A stretch of DNA of 64,000 nt, taken from positions 13,379,415 to 13,443,414 of the forward strand of contig CM022679.1 of the NCBI GenBank assembly GCA_012295275.1. The letters are read 5' to 3'. Positions 44,001 to 54,720 of the stretch are shown here, one piece after another. Numbering within the stretch: position 1 is the stretch's first letter; the number at the start of each line of letters is the position of its first letter. The notes under the pieces were generated by a model. That model had not been told where the DNA came from. It saw only the letters and a program-made list of their open reading frames with translations, and did no database searches. The translations under genes and the position numbers were made by a program. This DNA comes from Chrysomallon squamiferum (lineage: Eukaryota; Mollusca; Gastropoda; Neomphalida; Peltospiridae).

Positions 44001-44440
44001 CCCTCCCGCTCTTCAGTCAGTTGATTTCAGTCACGTGCATTCCCCCGGTGCGGTGTCAAGCCCTAACACATGTGTCCCCTCTAGTGAAAGCCAGTTCTGC
44101 AAAGACACCGAGGCGATCAGACGCATGCACATCAAAGTGATGTTAAAAGAACTGGATCGCAAATGGTTATATCATGAGAGAAAGGAGTTCCTAAACTCTC
44201 TGGAGAAGTGTTTCTTGACGTGCGGAACGTGCATGGATGGTACGTTTTAGTTAACAGTCGCTGTTGGTGTTGTTGCTATTAATACTTATATTTAACATGC
44301 TGAACATGCATGGATGGAACGTTTTGGATAACAGTCAGTGTTGCAAATATTATTATCAATACTTATATGTACTTGTTTGGACTATACATCATTAGTGCAC
44401 ACATATAGATTAAAAAAATACTCATTAAACTAAGAAATAT

Positions 44441-44483
<43 letters not shown>

Positions 44484-45552
44484 TTTCCTTTTTTCTTTTT
44501 TTCTTTTTAAATGCTGGAAATAGATTCGTTACTTATATTTTATTTTCATTATTGTTATTTCTTGTCAGTGGACTACTAAAATGTAAAGGGCATGGACTTC
44601 TGGAAGGTAATTAATTTAATTTTTTTTTTTTTTTTTTTTTTTTTGATATTTCAGGATTTATTTGGGAAGACAAGACAGAAAGCTGCAACAACTTTATGCA
44701 CTGGGCTCCTTTTGAACTTCTGAATGAGAACGAAATCTCAAATATCTTTCCCAGAGACAACGCCAATCTCCGCAGACTTGCCAGTCAGCATGGTCACACG
44801 ATCGAGGACAGTCCATTGTTTCATCTTGTTTGTACGTGTAGTTTATTATGTGTTGTTGTGTCTGTGACAGACTCGAAGCAACAGCACAGTACAAATAGTC
44901 AGCGATTAGTGAGAAGTATTGTAGTGTAGCTAATCGTGTCACTGGGGACGTTTTTTTTTTTTTTTTTTAATCTACGTTTGGAAAATAAGAAAAACAAATG
45001 ACATTTTCTCTAAATGAATGACATAGATATCTGGATAATAAGACTGTTTATATTCGCGTTGTGATAACGATAACAAAGACCGCAGTGTTTGCTGTAGTGA
45101 TTTGTAAGATATTATTGTAACAAATAACTGCAACACTGGTTTTCAACCTTTTTCATACTGCGACCCCTTATGAGCAACTCAATAGGACCGATGACCCCTT
45201 TAAAAATTTTATCAATAATATCTAGGGTTACCATAGTTTCATCAACCAAAGACAGTACAAAAGGAATCTATATTTACTGTGACGGGTCCCAAACATTACT
45301 GCACGTTTTTATTTATTCCTCCTTCACAGTCAAGTTGAAAAAAGCTAAATCCCCACAAAAAAGGCTGGCGACCCCCAGGTTGAAAACCTATGAACTAGAA
45401 TATTAAAATCAAAGTAAAGATAAAAACAAAATATTTTCATTTGATCTGATATTAAATTTTTCCTTCCTTACACACAGTGGCACCCGTGTACAATTTAAAA
45501 AGTTGCGGGCGATTCTCAATACACAGTTCAGCCTTAACAGTTTCACGTTTTG

Positions 45553-45614
<62 letters not shown>

Positions 45615-45897
45615 AAAAATTTATCATTCACAGTCAACACAGTCGGAGCTACATACAGACTCTCTCTCTCTCTCTCTCTTTTTTATTTTTTTTTATCATT
45701 CACAGTCAACACAGTCGGAGCTACATACAGACCTAACCCAATGGAGAGTGTTCAGGAGGATCTCTATTCGCAGTCAAACAACCCGAGTCCTGTTCTCGAA
45801 TTACTCCTGCAGTTGTTTTGTATTCACGCCGTTGGAACTGTTAATTTTTGGGTCAAAGATGAAACAGACGTGGTTTCTCTGTATAAAGCTTACAAGG

Positions 45898-45973
<76 letters not shown>

Positions 45974-46758
45974 AAGTCTATACAAGACTGAAGACCTGTA
46001 CGCAGCTTAGTGGTGGAGTCTAGGATTGAGGCACGATTGGTCGCCAGATCAATCCTCATCAGTACTCTCTTTGAAGAAATGTAAACTTGATGACTAGTTT
46101 ATCAAAGACTGTGATACGTACTTTTCTGATAACAGGAAGGTGTATATTATTGATCATTTCAGCTAGGCTGAAACGAGTATCTTATAACAAGAATATTTGG
46201 TCTTCTTTTTAACCACAGATATTATGCCATGTATTTGTATTAAAAATATGTGGAGTGTTCCATTAAAAATAATATTTATTTATACAAAAAAAATACAAAA
46301 CAATGTTGATAGTTTTTAGCAATTTGTTTTCAGGTTGTTATGTTGTATAACAAAAATGTCACTGATGTCCACACGTATGTCGTAAATGAAGCCAGTCTTG
46401 AATCTGTTGAAGCGGTCATCGAAAACTTCGTAATGGACTGGTCAGCAAATTCGTGTCCGCTGTATACAAGAGAGTTTATAGCTGAAAGCACTGTTCACAG
46501 AGTGCCATTTGGTATGTAGTGTTTTATTATTAACTTACTACTACTACTACAGTTATTATTCTTGTTCTAATTGTTGTTGTTATTATTATTGTTGAAATTT
46601 AAAAACATAATAGGAACTTCTTTCTTTATATTTGTATCAAATTAGGGAATATAGCATTTCACAATTGGAGGAATACTTTTTAATGGTATGCAATTTGAAA
46701 TTGCAAGAGGAGCCTGTATTCGAATCAAAACAAAAAACCGACCAGCCTTTTCCAAATG

Positions 46759-46793
<35 letters not shown>

Positions 46794-46962
46794 CATAATT
46801 AAATGAAATTAAAACAAATTTGACATACTTCATAACATGAATTTCCTAATTAAATTTCTTTTTTTAGATATTGTAAAGCGATCTGACCAATCGGCTGTTC
46901 GCGAGGACATCATCAACTACTACAACGGCTGGGAACATCGCTGGGTCAGCCAAGATTTGTAA
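35212..46962 (+). CDS. Secreted protein with repeated Hedgehog/M15-like domains (unnamed family)
   Basis: Eighteen exons: 35212-35278, 36318-36410, 36882-37045, 37402-37575, 38135-38297, 38808-38952, 39346-39474, 40731-40810, 41135-41317, 41916-42085, 42509-42653, 43202-43579, 43949-44239, 44655-44831, 45478-45546, 45706-45896, 46334-46511, 46868-46962. They total 2,892 nt, with every phase matching (963 residues). Residues 1-22 are a signal peptide (MKGGSLFFVFLLIFSMNSVKG), so the protein is secreted. I see three tandem segments with the Hedgehog signal-domain/M15 pattern. Domain 1 (~85-195) has IRIFSGYIP, LYAAAGCAVQL and DRLHIHM (H182, H184). Domain 2 (~310-410) has KMKVIYSFDEP, GHMPDSASLRTEGRLVKLEL and ILVAVRKAC. 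Domain 3 (~485-600) has VKIEIVNAYM, SSGTGFEMKF and YKDKVFVCLQD. Usual zinc ligands are mostly replaced (R362, K369). A fourth, weaker segment may span 780-930. Cysteine-rich linkers (WCGLEGNPCHDC; CFLTCGTC) suggest disulfides. AATAAA at 47,382. The function is unknown and the fold call is inference. Confidence 0.8.
45134..45392. mobile_element. hAT-like MITE in intron 14 (copy 2)
   Basis: Terminal inverted repeats CACTGGTTTTCAACCT and AGGTTGAAAACCTATG, with subterminal GCGACCCCTT and GGCGACCCCCAGG, match the well-known hAT-type ends (CAGNGGTTCTCAACC... GCGACCCC). It is about 260 bp with no coding capacity. A clean 8-bp target duplication is not visible. Present in both units, so it inserted before the 14 kb duplication. 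Confidence 0.7.
45621..45732 (+). repeat. 40-bp direct duplication of the exon 16 acceptor
   Basis: 45,621-45,660 and 45,693-45,732 are identical over 40 bases. They include the TTCACAG acceptor and the first 27 bases of exon 16, each preceded by a pyrimidine repeat. The offset is 72 nt (24 codons) and the intervening frame has no stop. Copy 1 has only one instance. Confidence 0.9.
45900..45969. repeat. (CT)n microsatellite starting at the exon 16 donor
   Basis: About 35 CT units begin within the donor of exon 16 (AAG/GTATCTCTCT). The copy 1 equivalent (31,581-31,602) is far shorter. Another CT tract is at 45,559-45,611. Confidence 0.95.
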
Positions 46963-47952
46963 AAAAAAAAAAAAAAAAATGATTTATCTTCTATATTATT
47001 TATTCAACGTGATAATCAGTTTTGAAAAGAAATGAACAAAATATTGAAAATAACTTAGATATTTTTATACAACCGATATTATTATATATGTACTCTGAAC
47101 TGCACTTTGCAAAAGCTGAAAAACTGCTCGCTTCGTATTTAATATGTAATTAATAACTGATGGATTACCATTTAATTATTTGTTTCATGATGTAGTTTTA
47201 TACCTGCGTCACAAGGTAAAAATCGCAATACATATAATGCCTTAATAAAAAAAAAGTTTTGTTCTTCCTTGTAAATGTCCATTTTATGGTAATTTATACG
47301 TGAAACTTCACCGTGGAACATCGCGATAATTCGGACTGTAGATATATTTTAAGTGAATGTATTTCATTGTTATTTCCTAACAATAAAGTTTATTCTTAAA
47401 CTGTGATATTTATATGCATTAATGTTACTTTTACATACTTATAAGTTTTTAAACTGTTTGTTGTTGCTTTTTATTCTATTATATTATGTATATATAAAAC
47501 TGTTTTTTGTTTTAAATGTAGTTATTTATCTATATATAAAGCTACACACACACGCACATAAATATATATATATATATATATATCCTGCAATCACAATATA
47601 TATTGGCAAGATATGATGACTAGATTTAGTTTTTTTTATTATTATTTAGGATTGCAGATAAAGAAATGACTGGTTACTCTCCTCGATATCTGCTTTATCC
47701 TGCTTGATTAGACTGGTGTAATCTGACCTTACAGGACAAAGCTGTTATCTAAGATAGCAACCAGTCATTCCTATATATATATACATATTACATTGTGACT
47801 TATTTAATTAATGTTTTTAACTTTGTTTTTATTATATTAATTATGTGTATATATATATATATATATATATCAAAATAAGATTGGTGTAAGCTGCAACTGG
47901 TATTCCAACCTTCACAGGATAAAGCTGATATCTAAGATAGTAACAAGTTATT

Positions 47953-47988
<36 letters not shown>

Positions 47989-49078
47989 CTAGTTACTTAT
48001 TTAATTAATGTTTTTACTATATGCATTTGTTGTTTTTAGCGTTTTATATTAATTAAAAAATAATTAAAAAATTAAAAGATTATAAATAAAAATATAGATA
48101 GAATTACAAATTTGGTTGGATTTTAATTATTATGTTCCAAATCTATTATTTTCTATCTTTCTCACTGTCATATATTTGAAATAAATAAATAAATGAATGA
48201 ATGAATGAATGAATGAATGAATGAATGAATGAATAAATAAACACAAAATGCCAGCTACTGCCACAAAAAGTAACTGTAAAATATAAACCACAAAATCACA
48301 AACTCAGCGTACAGAACTGTAAATATCTTTATTGTTTTTGTTACCCAGAATCGTTAGTAATTTAATATCAATGATTGTAGTTACTTAATTACTGAATTAA
48401 CATGGCTGAATCTAGTCAAACAGATCTGTATAAAATTTTCTTTTAAAAACAAAAACATTATTTGGAGTTGCTGATATATTGTTTGTATTTAGTGTTCTAA
48501 TGTATCAGATAGAAAGAAAAGAAAAAAAAAAAAATAATGATAATAATAAAAAAAAAAAAATAAATAAATAAAAATAAATAAATAACCTGACATTAGAGAA
48601 ATAAATATTAAAAAATACATTTTATATTACAGAATACAAAAAAAACAACAACATAAAAATAAAAAAATAAATAATAATAATTAAACTGTTAAAGCATTAG
48701 ATATATTTTAAACATATACTATTAATTTAGTTATATTCTTGTTTAATCTGAATTATTTTTCAACTGTCACATACTAAAAAAATATATTTATAATTTTTAA
48801 ACTGTCAGGTGATAATTATGAAACTGTCAACTGATAATTATGAACAACATGAAAAAAAATGTAAAAAATAATTTTTAAGTAACATGTAACAAATTAATAA
48901 TATTAGATATATTATTTTACTGTTGAATATTATTAAAGTTTTATTATAGTTATCTCTCTACAATTACATATAAAAATATTTATGAAATTAATACTGCTGG
49001 TATAAACAATAATCAAAAATAATTGCTTTATTCTTTTAGTTTCAAGAAAAAAAAGAGAAAGAAAATAAAGCCTAAACA

Positions 49079-49140
<62 letters not shown>

Positions 49141-49777
49141 GTAAATAAAAAGTAAATATTCACAAAAGTATACAAAAATGTCTAATTTTTCCTTTATCTG
49201 TGAATAATTTATGTGAAAATGTTTTTTTCTTCTGATGACTGAACAGAAATATAAACATTTAAATAGAAAAAAAAGAAAAGAAAAAAAAAACAGAAGAAAA
49301 ATAAGCCCAGTAGACCAAACTAGTAGGAAAATAAACACAAAAACAAATCCTAACTACATGACGCAAATGCACGAAAAAACAAAGCTAAGATTTTTTTTTA
49401 AAAATGAAAAGAAAAAGAATGTTGTATCATGACATATATTTGGCCCAATACCACCATGTTCCCATAACCAAAAACAAAAAATAAATAAATAAAATAAAAA
49501 AAGCTTGTTTAGAAAAGCTACATAACCCATTCTGTTGAAGGAAATGAAAATTCATAACAGGAACATTCCTTTTAAAGCTTTAAATGTTTAGAAACTTTGG
49601 ATGAAGCCTAAGTAGCAGCAGAATTTAAAAAACAAAACAAAACCCCCAAAAACCAATAGCAAATGGTTTAACAAAAGCAATTAATGTGAATAAATATTTC
49701 AGTTCACTTGTGTGATAAAAAAGAATAATAATAAATAAATGTTGTTCTTACCAAACAAAATGAACAATGAAATTCAG

Positions 49778-49819
<42 letters not shown>

Positions 49820-51279
49820 ATTATTAAAATCAAAATTACAATATTCAACAAAGGTAAAATAACTGTAATGTTCTTGTTTTTAACATGTGCGTTAATCAGT
49901 AACATATTTAGTAATATACATCTTTGTGTAATAACTCCTCAGCGATTTTTTCAAATAAAAATCATGATTATCACAGAGAAATATGAAATTTCTATTTCCT
50001 TTTTCTAAAATAAATTACTTTTATATGATCACCACAAATAAATAATCATCGGGAGGTAACATGTTAGGAAGTGGTGTCAGGTTATAAAACAGACAAGATG
50101 TATCCATTTTGTCTTTTTTAAAAACTGACATATATAAATATATTTTTCTTTTGGCTGTTGAATTTTAAAATATGATCTGTTACTAAAACAACAAAACTAA
50201 CAACGGTGTGCAAAGACATAAAAATCCAGTAAATCGTTATATATACATATACATACTGTTAAATTATTTCTTTCATTTTACCTATTTGCCACTTGTATTT
50301 ATCATTTCATTTGTCAAAAATGATTCATGATAGTTAAAAAGACCAGCCTTATTTCTGTCTCTTTATTTTCATTTACCACATTATTCTTCTTAAGCAGAAA
50401 GTGAGAAAACATGCATGAATAATTAAGTAAAAAGAAAGAAAAGAGACTTGGTGGAAATCAAAATCTTAAAATAGCAAAATGATTAATAATAATGGGTGAA
50501 AGATCTGCAATTAGTATTTGTGGTGAATTAGATTCATTTAATGCAAGTGATAGCTGATGATAGTTGCTGAAATATAAAAAGTAAAAAAATCAAGTTTGGT
50601 GAGTGAAAGACACAAACAAAATCAAAGGAATGAATTAAACATGAAAAATAAAGTTACTTGAAAATAAAGCTAGCTGTCACTCTGTTAGAAATATATTAAA
50701 ATATCCCTATGTACTATCATCACTATTTACATTCGGAACCAAAATAGCCTTCTTGGAAATTCCACATTTCCAAACCAATGTGTGTTTTAGTATTTTTATT
50801 TTTATTTTAGTACTTATTTAATATCATAATTTTATACTGTTTCACTGTGATTCGGTGTGAAGTAAATGTATCTGTCATTCTGTAAAACAGGCATTAAGTA
50901 ATTTAGATTTCATGATTAGATGCCAATGCAGCCATTCTAGCTATATAAATGATTTTTAATTTCTGAAACATGAGAATATTTTCTAAGACTCAGATATATT
51001 TTGAAATAGGTACAGTTGATTTTACTCTTTGAGCCAAATTTAAAAAAAATTATGAGATGAAATTCAGGTTGTCTTCAGGCTGAACCACATTACAGTGACA
51101 ATGTTAAAATATAGGATGCTATGTGAATACAAATATGAATGTTTATAAAGTGAAGTATCTCTTGGACGGACAGACAGCTACATCTGCTCAAAGCGTAATG
51201 CACCATGTCTGAATTTAGTTGCAGAAAATTCTCTGAGTATTTAAGCTGAAAACCTGAATCTGTTGATAACAAATAAAGT
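46963..51279. other. 3'UTR and repeat-rich intergenic DNA
   Basis: The first ~425 bp are the 3'UTR of the secreted gene, ending at AATAAA 47,382-47,387. The rest has no gene I recognise. It contains TA tracts (47,563-47,582, 47,850-47,870, 47,957-47,984), a (GAAT)n tract (48,195-48,232), a TAA tract (49,080-49,140) and a poly-A run (49,782-49,817). Open frames here are translations of these repeats. The stretch nearest 51,279 is probably SIRT7 3'UTR. Confidence 0.6.
47644..48060. repeat. Imperfect tandem repeat containing a hairpin
   Basis: AATGACTGGTTACTCTCC...GATATCTGCTTTATCCTG (from ~47,665) is followed by a partly complementary CAGGACAAAGCTGTTATC...GCAACCAGTCATT (to ~47,771). A second, shortened version, ACAGGATAAAGCTGATATC...AACAAGTTATTCC followed by (TA)n and TTATTTAATTAATGTTTTTA, lies at 47,870-48,030. 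It may be a small palindromic transposable element duplicated in tandem. Confidence 0.5.
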
Positions 51280-54200
51280 TTAAACATAAAATTTTCGTTT
51301 TTTCCTAATTGTCAGACCTTTTCCAAACCAGCCTGGCACTGAGGTTCGTTTCTTGGCTTGCAGGACAGCTGGCTTGTCTTCAGTTGCTTCTCCAGTAGTT
51401 TCTACCTGTATGTCATCCACAGAACAACTGGACCCTGGGTTTTCAGAATCACCGGGGTGAGTATTTGATGATGAAAGTGAGTGTGCAGAGATCACTGTCT
51501 GAGGTAAAACAGGTGCACAGTTGCACTTGTCCTCATTTGTGTTGTCCGAGTATTCAGCAGTTTTGGCATCTTGTGTTACCGACATCCTTTGCACATCCTG
51601 AATGTGATTGGAAGAAAAGCTAGAACCATTTGTTACTGAATTCCTTGCCGTTGAGAGATCGAGAGCATGTTCTTGCAGAGCATCGTCACATCTTCCTTCA
51701 TCATTTTCATCCTTAAGTGAATCTTTGTCATTCACACAGTCCCTGTTACATATATGATCTTTGTTTTTATCTCCAAGATTAACTTTTACACTGTTTGTTT
51801 GTTTTGGAATATCGACCTGAAGCTGGAAGTTGCCTGCAAGTTTAGCATCGTGGACAGGCCTCATTACAAGAAATGCTGGCTGAAACGAGCCCAGTCCACA
51901 AGGAAACAACGTGCTTCCAGGCGGGCAGTTGGAGATGTGGATGCCGTTGGTCTTAAAGTCTTTTTTCACTCTGTCCGTGGTGGAGATCACTCCAGTCAGC
52001 AGTTTGATGCTTTCCCTCGTCCTGCCGTTCTCTTCCTGAGGTACTGGGGAGTTGAGCAATGTTTTTATGACGGAAAACGGCTCGTCAGAGGGAGTTTTCT
52101 TTTTCACACAAGATTTGTCACCTGAAACTGTCTCCTGTTTATACTTGTCCGTATGGTTCCTGTTTACCCGTACATTCTGTGCATAGCCGTTGGGTACCTG
52201 AAGAATTTTGTTTGAGGTAGTTTTCTGCTCGTGTTTCTTTAAAGGCACGCTCATCTTGAAAATAGGATCCATAATCCTGAAAATAAATATTTTAAATATT
52301 ACATAAAACAAATGTGGTTGAAAGCAAATATATTTGTGTAGCTACATGTGTCTATGCCAAAACAAACTAAGTAAATATATAAAAAAATGTTCTTCTTCTT
52401 CTAACTAAAATTAAATAATCAGTTAAAAGCATAAATGAAAGAATGAAAAATATCTTAACAATACCATATATGATTCTGTAGATTTTGAAAAAAAAAAAAT
52501 CTAAATAAATAAAAAGAGAGAGAAAAGAAATACAAAAATGATAACAATGTATACAATTTTCTGGACATATATTGAAATATTTTTGTTTAAATTTAAAATT
52601 AAAAATATTTGCCTCTGATATGGATCAACCTCTAGTGAAAGATAATTCATCACTTGCAGCATTACATCATCACAACGACCTGAAAATCAACAAAAATATT
52701 TTTCACTATCAAATCCCTCATAATCAGTAGGTAAAACATAACCAATTGACATTAATTTTATTTCACAAATAAATTAATTTGAGGAAAACAAATAATTCAT
52801 GCCTGTCAATAAAATCAACAGGCATTAAAAAAAAAAATTATTTGGTGATATATTTGAATATTTAATAAACTACAGAAGTTTGATTAACAAGAACAAAAAT
52901 ATATGATTTTACTATTTTAAGAGTTTCATGTTTGCGATTACCTCACAATACTTTTAACAATAACTAGTTATCAAATATATAAATAAAATAAAAAATAAAA
53001 AATATCTTATAGTTTTTAAGATTTTAAATGAAAAACTGTTTAAAAATAATTAATGAGTTTACCATTTATTTTTAAAGTGGCATTGTCATCCTTTGGTGTC
53101 CACTGCAAGTTGACAATGAAGAGTTTTGGTCTTTGTTGAACTTTTTTGTCCATGCACCACAAACATGCATATTTCTTCAACACCTGAAAACCAAAAGTAA
53201 ATTCTTAAATCTTCATAGCATTGATGTTTTATACAGTTTTATGGGTTTGTGACATAAACATGCAGACAGGCTATACAATTTTTATTTTCATTTCTATAAG
53301 CACTTTATAAATCTGAAATCATAATCAGCTCTGCCAACAAGATACTGGCAAGCTGTGTATTTAAAAAACAAAAACAAAATTTAACATCAGGACATTATTA
53401 ATCCAAAATATTAAAAACTAACCTCAAATATTTAGAAAAAAAACAACAAAAGCACATTATTTTTATTCTTCTTAAATCCATAATTTCACATCATCAAAAC
53501 AGATTATTAAAAAAAAATATATATATATATATAGATAATAAAAGAAAATAAAACAAGAAGGTATAGTGATATGATATATAAGATGGGATATATGTTATAT
53601 AACATGATATGAAATGATACAATATATAATGCAACAGATTTTTTTTAATAAACTTACCTTAAGACTTGATCCCAGACAGAGAATCAGGTCTGCAGTGTTT
53701 GCTGCCTTCACTGCTCTTTTCCACCAGTACGGCGATCTCATGCCTCCCTTCTCACCGAAGTGGACGACAGTGTCCTTCAAAGCAGAACTACACCGATGAC
53801 ATTTCCGTCCTGTCTTGTGTCGCCGCACTCCCGTCTTCTCTGTGACGTCAAAGAGTCTAACATACTCCTGTTGCGGCTTGCAGTTTGGACAAACCTTGAA
53901 ACGTGAATTTTAAAAACATATTTTAAATATTACTTAACGTGATACAGTAAACAAAATTTAAAAAATTAGATTTATACTGAGTATTTCTGTGAATTTTTTT
54001 TTTAACAAATTTGTTTATTTTCTAAAGTATGTTATTCGGTTAAATGAATGAAATTTAACTTTTCAGCTTATTACTGATATAAGAAGAAAAAAAGAAATCT
54101 TTATTCTCCTGAATTAAATTAACTTTTACTATACCATAATAAAAAGTAAACAACAACTTCTGTTTAGAAATACTGTAACAACATCAAATAATGGTTAAAT

Positions 54201-54685
54201 ATGAAAAGAATAAACATACATTAGGAAACAAAAAAAACTGACTGTACTTTTTATCTAAACAATTCCATCCTTAACAGCAGAAAAAAAAATACATGTATCA
54301 ATATGTTAATATTTTTTGTCTTCTTTTTTATTCAAAAATTACATTTGATTTATTTACCTGAATAACATACTTTACAAGATAAATATATAATAATAAAAAG
54401 GATGGATTATTTAGTTTTAAAACTTTTTTTTTTTTATGAAAAATCAGACTTCAGCACAACAACAACAAAACAAAATTTCTTCAACTATAGACTCACCTCA
54501 ATGTACATGTTGCCATGTACTTCAGATATTATGTTTCTTGGCAGACTGCTACGTATGTGTAGACCATCACAGTTCTGTGACACAACATATTTTACCTGAA
54601 AGACAAAAACTAAGCTGTTGTAAACAGATGATTTTCTCTAGCCTCTCAGTAAACAAATAATTAAATTACATTAATAATGCACGTT

Positions 54686-54720
<35 letters not shown>

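Larger units (their letters stand above)
31951..46508 (+). repeat. Tandem segmental duplication, unit 2
   Basis: Second unit of the ~14 kb direct repeat. It begins at the H3.3-derived AAGTCCTGAG (31,951; equivalent to 17,770). It matches unit 1 up to GTGCCATT in exon 17 of the secreted gene (about 46,508), after which single-copy sequence (end of exon 17, exon 18, 3'UTR) follows. Between units lies ~11 nt of filler (GAAAGAGTGCC) that looks copied from the exon 17 breakpoint itself. Confidence 0.93.

Noticed and set aside
44574-44607. Possible extra exon (TCAG/TGGACTACT...GGAAG/GTAATT) between exons 13 and 14
   Set aside because: From the normal exon 13 donor it hits a stop at once; exon 13 joins exon 14 directly in frame (CMDGFIWEDK).
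48933-49338. Poly-tyrosine and poly-leucine frames
   Set aside because: Different frames of one TAA repeat.
51754-52125. 123-codon plus-strand frame
   Set aside because: Antisense to the SIRT7 tail exon, which has clear family motifs at both ends.
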